Shown here: positions 61,007-64,000 of the stretch, one piece after another
Layout of the letters: the number at the start of each line of letters is the position of its first letter
Position numbering within the stretch: the first letter of the stretch is position 1
Source: AP-15 sp963747735
GTDB taxonomy: Bacteria; Pseudomonadota; Alphaproteobacteria; ATCC43930; CGMCC-115725
Assembly: GCA_963747735.1 (NCBI GenBank)
Contig: CAVVGE010000009.1
Coordinates: 52,439-116,438, forward strand
Direction: 5' to 3'
Length of the DNA stretch: 64,000 nucleotides
Translations under genes and position numbers: made by a program
The notes under the pieces: generated by a model
What the model was told of the DNA's origin: nothing
The model's input: only the letters and a program-made list of their open reading frames with translations
Database searches by the model: none

Positions 61007-61088
61007 CGTCATTCCCGCGAAAGCGGGAGCCCAGGGGCGGCAAGACCGCGCCGGTGGCTCTTGCCCCCCGCTTGCGCGGGGGCGACGG
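61007..61088. repeat. REP/BIME-like palindromic element between guaB and rsmB
   Basis: Two mirrored palindromes: ATTCCCGCGAAAGCGGGAG (61011-61029) and CCCCCGCTTGCGCGGGGG (61065-61082), with GGCAAGA...TCTTGCC between. The whole forms a long cruciform-like hairpin starting CGTC and ending GCGACGG. It is typical of dispersed intergenic REP elements in alphaproteobacteria. Confidence 0.85.
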
Positions 61089-61125
61089 AAACAGCCACGT
61101 CCCGAGCCGACTTTTCAGGGACATC

Positions 61126-62460
61126 TTGACCCCGGGCGCCCAAGTCGCCGCCGCGATCGAGATCCTCGTCGCGATCGAAACCGGCGGCGCCGCCGATGAT
61201 GTCGCCGCCGATTACTTCCGCCGGCGGCGCTATATCGGCGCCAAGGACCGGGCGCAGGTCGCCGGCCATGTCTATGCCGTGCTCCGGCATCGTGCATCGC
61301 TCGACTGGTGGATCGCGCGGCTCGGCCGCGGCCATGTCGAAATCGGGCCGCGCAGCCGGGTATTGGCGGGCTTGGTGCTGGTCGAGGAGTGGCGGCCCGA
61401 AACGGTCCTCAAATGCTGCGACGGCGACCGTTTTCGCCCGGCACCAGCGAGCGACGCCGAAATCCGGCTCGTCCGCGGCCTCGAAACCCGGACCTTGCGC
61501 CATCCGCAAATGCCGCGCTCGGTCGCAAACGATCTGCCGGAATGGCTCGATCCGCATTTCGATCGCGCCTTCGGCGAGGCTCTGGAACACGAGATGGCGG
61601 CGCTCAACGCCCCGGCGTCGATCGACCTCCGGGTCAATCTGATCAAGGGCGACCGCGAGGCGGCGCGCCGCGCGCTCGCCGCCGAAGGGGTAAAGGCCGA
61701 GCCGACGCCGCTGTCGCCGGTCGGGCTGCGGCTTGGCGAGCGGGCGCCGCTTTCCGGTCTCGCCGCGTTCAAGGCGGGCCTCTTCGATGTCCAGGACGAA
61801 GGCTCGCAGCTCGCCGCCCTGATCGCCGGCGCCAGGCCCGGCATGCGGGTCGTCGATTTCTGCGCCGGCGCCGGTGGCAAGACCCTGGCTCTGGCGGCAG
61901 CGATGGGCAACAAAGGCAAGCTCGTCGCCTGCGACGTCTCGGCCCGCCGCCTCGAACGCGCCGCGCGCCGGCTGCGCCGCGCCGGGGTCACGAATGTCGA
62001 GCGCCGCGTGCTTTCGAGCGAGCGCGACCCCTGGGTCAAGCGCCACGCGCAAGGCTTCGATCGGGTCCTCGTCGATGCGCCTTGCCTCGGCACCGGCACG
62101 TGGCGGCGCAATCCCGACGCCAAATGGCGCTCCGGCCCGCAGGACTTGGCCGAATTGGTCGAGCGCCAGCAGCAGATCCTGCGCAGCGCGGCACGGCTCG
62201 TCTGTTCCGGCGGTCGCCTCGTCTACGTCACCTGCTCGCTGCTGCGCGAGGAGGACGAGGCCCAGGCCGACGCCTTCCTCGCGGCCGAAGCTGACTTCGC
62301 GCCGGTGCCCGCCGCCCGCGCCTGGGAGGAAGCCATCGGCGGTCGCTGCCCCGGCGGCGAACAGCACCTCTTCCTTACTCCGGCGCGCCACGGCACCGAC
62401 GGTTTCTTCGTCGCCCTGTTCGAACGCCGCCCAACCGGCTCGGAGGCCAGCCCCCCATGA
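61126..62460 (+). CDS. rsmB: 16S rRNA m5C967 methyltransferase RsmB (Sun/NOL1 family)
   Basis: 444 residues from TTG 61126 (AGGGA 6 nt upstream); the open frame before it runs through the REP element. The N-terminal NusB-like domain spans about 1-145 (AIEILVAIETGGAADDVAAD, RAQVAGHVYAVLRHRASLDW). SAM site: VVDFCAGAGGKTLALAAAMG. Catalytic Cys pair: VLVDAPCLGTGTWRRNPDAK and LVYVTCSLLREEDEA. It methylates C967 in 16S rRNA. It overlaps guaA by 4 nt (ATGA), so they are coupled. Confidence 0.93.
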   Translation: MTPGAQVAAAIEILVAIETGGAADDVAADYFRRRRYIGAKDRAQVAGHVYAVLRHRASLDWWIARLGRGHVEIGPRSRVLAGLVLVEEWRPETVLKCCDGDRFRPAPASDAEIRLVRGLETRTLRHPQMPRSVANDLPEWLDPHFDRAFGEALEHEMAALNAPASIDLRVNLIKGDREAARRALAAEGVKAEPTPLSPVGLRLGERAPLSGLAAFKAGLFDVQDEGSQLAALIAGARPGMRVVDFCAGAGGKTLALAAAMGNKGKLVACDVSARRLERAARRLRRAGVTNVERRVLSSERDPWVKRHAQGFDRVLVDAPCLGTGTWRRNPDAKWRSGPQDLAELVERQQQILRSAARLVCSGGRLVYVTCSLLREEDEAQADAFLAAEADFAPVPAARAWEEAIGGRCPGGEQHLFLTPARHGTDGFFVALFERRPTGSEASPP

Positions 62461-64000
62461 CCGACCGCATCCTGATCGTCGATTTCGGCAGCCAGGTGAC
62501 TCAGCTGATCGCGCGGCGGGTGCGTGAGAGCGGGGTTTATTGCGAAATCCATCCGTTCACGGTCACCGACGACAAAATCCGCGACTTCGACCCGCGCGCG
62601 GTCATCCTCTCGGGCGGCCCGGCTTCGGTGACCGAGGGGGCCGCACCGCGCGCCCCCGGCCTCGTCTTTCGCCTCGGCGTGCCGGTGCTGGGCATCTGCT
62701 ACGGCATGCAGACGATGTGCGACGAATTGGGCGGGCGCGTCGCGTTGAGCGAGCATCAGGAGTTCGGCCGCGCCTTTATCGATATCCTCGACGATTGCCG
62801 GCTGTTCGACGGGCTGTGGCCAAAGGGCGCGCGCGCCGAGGTGTGGATGAGCCACGGCGACAAGGTCGATGCGTTGCCGGCCGGGTTTCGCGCCGTCGCC
62901 GCCAGCGACGCCGCCCCCTTTGCCGCGATCGCCGACGACGAGCGGCGGTTTTACGGCGCGCTCTTTCACCCCGAGGTGGCGCACACGCCCCAGGGCGCCG
63001 AGCTGCTCGGCAATTTCACCCACAAGGTCGCGGGCTGCCGCAGCGACTGGACGATGGCCCTCTTCCGCGAGCAGGCGATCGACAAGATCCGCCGAGAAGT
63101 CGGCCATGGCGGTGTCGTCTGCGGCCTTTCGGGCGGCGTCGATTCGGCCGTCGCCGCGGCCTTGCTGCACGAGGCGATCGGCGACCAACTGACCTGCGTT
63201 TTTGTCGATACCGGGCTGTTGCGCGCCGGCGAGGCGGAGGAAGTGGTGGACCTCTTCCGCCGCCACTACAACATCCCGCTGATCGACCGCGACGCTGGCG
63301 AATTGTTTCTCGGCAAGCTCGAAGGGGTCGTCGATCCAGAGCAAAAGCGCAAGGTAATCGGCGCCACTTTTATCGATGTGTTCGACGAGGAGGCGTCAAA
63401 GCTGGGCGGCATCGATTTTCTCGCCCAAGGGACGCTCTATCCGGACGTTATCGAGTTCGTCGAGCGCCCTCGGCGGCCCGTCGGTCACGATCAAATCGCA
63501 TCACAATGTCGGCGGCCTGCCAGAGCGGATGAAGTTGCGATTGGTCGAGCCGTTGCGCGAATTGTTCAAGGACGAGGTCCGCGCCTTGGGCCGCGAGCTG
63601 GGCCTGCCCGACCGGATCGTCGACCGCCATCCGTTCCCCGGCCCCGGCCTCGCAATCCGGATTCCGGGCGAGCTCACCCGCGCCAAGCTCGACATCCTGC
63701 GCAAGGCCGATGCGGTGTTCATCGAGGAAATCCGCGCCGCCGGGCTCTACGATGCGATCTGGCAGGCGTTCGCCGTGTTGCTGCCGGTCAGGAGTGTCGG
63801 CGTCATGGGCGACGCGCGCACCTATGATTTCACCTGTGCCTTGCGGGCCGTCACCTCGACCGACGGCATGACCGCCGACACCTACCCGTTCCCGCACGAA
63901 TTCCTCGGCCGGGTCGCCACCCGCATCATCAACGAAGTCCGCGGCATCAACCGCGTCGTCTACGACATCACCTCAAAACCCCCGGGCACGATCGAGTGGG
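62457..64000 (+). CDS. guaA: GMP synthase, apparent frameshift at 63456, truncated by the window edge
   Basis: Residues 1-190 are the class I glutaminase (VLGICYGMQTMC with catalytic Cys, FHPEVAHT with His/Glu). The ATP-pyrophosphatase domain follows (GLSGGVDSAVAAALLHEAIG). After YPDVIEF the open frame goes wrong; one base earlier in the frame it continues ALGGPSVTIKSHHNVGGLPE, LPDRIVDRHPFPGPGLAIRI and MGDARTYDFTCALRAVTSTD to the edge. An extra T in GAGTTCG (63456-63457) explains it: GAGTCG restores Ser. GuaA converts XMP and glutamine to GMP. Because it is normally essential on minimal medium, the shift is probably a sequencing error. Confidence 0.92.

Noticed and set aside
61009..62391. 460-codon minus-strand frame
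   Set aside because: Shadow of rsmB.

Overview
This is a GC-rich chromosomal window that reads as an alphaproteobacterium. The evidence is the core block ppx/gppA - rlmE - guaB - rsmB - guaA, a CIRCE-controlled groESL operon, ROSE-like leaders on two hsp20 genes, DUF1127 and DUF3309/PRC-barrel/CsbD stress genes, and a CmcJ-type oxygenase beside a GcvA-like LysR gene. I cannot name a genus from sequence alone.

Layout. (1) 1-7.5 kb: a damaged carbon-metabolism cluster with two GMC oxidoreductases, a TPP enzyme broken by a frameshift and an in-frame amber codon, an intact SMP-30/gluconolactonase and a frameshifted glycogen-debranching-type hydrolase. (2) 7.9-39.3 kb: a long stress island. It holds PRC-barrel proteins, three DUF3309 peptides, a tandem csbD pair, an entericidin-like lipoprotein, an ECF sigma factor, a YihY-type membrane protein, two Hsp20s, a Spy-like protein, DUF3096, treZ plus a GDE-type glucosidase, a 1592-residue CheB-CheR-kinase-REC-REC-LuxR protein, a Crp-family regulator and groESL. 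Gene debris lies among them (slipin/P-type ATPase chimera, cytochrome and TIGR03118-type remnants). Many genes here are preceded by the same roughly 18-bp motif (consensus TGAGTAGTTTCCGAGCCT), which looks like a shared regulatory site. (3) 39.8-47.7 kb: a mobile-element nest. A decayed IS1182-type element is followed by two identical-length IS630 copies in inverted orientation, each joined to a group II intron copy (one truncated, one full), with an IS1380 fragment between. The two arms form a 2388-nt inverted repeat. (4) 47.7-64 kb: ordinary chromosomal genes (thpR, EVE protein, LysR, DUF1127, CmcJ-like enzyme, PEP-CTERM protein, PhyH dioxygenase, amidohydrolase, SDR), then ppx - toxin/antitoxin - rlmE - HNH endonuclease - DUF1640-like - guaB - REP element - rsmB - guaA.

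How the genes fit together. The stress island combines protein folding (GroESL, Hsp20), envelope and small membrane proteins, trehalose/glycogen metabolism and signalling, and may be co-controlled through the shared motif. Heat control is suggested separately by CIRCE and the ROSE-like leaders.

Caution. Single-base frameshifts occur in at least eight genes, including guaA. guaA is normally required for GMP synthesis, so some of these breaks may be base-calling errors rather than true pseudogenes. Family names come from recognition of motifs and recalled relatives; no database search was run.
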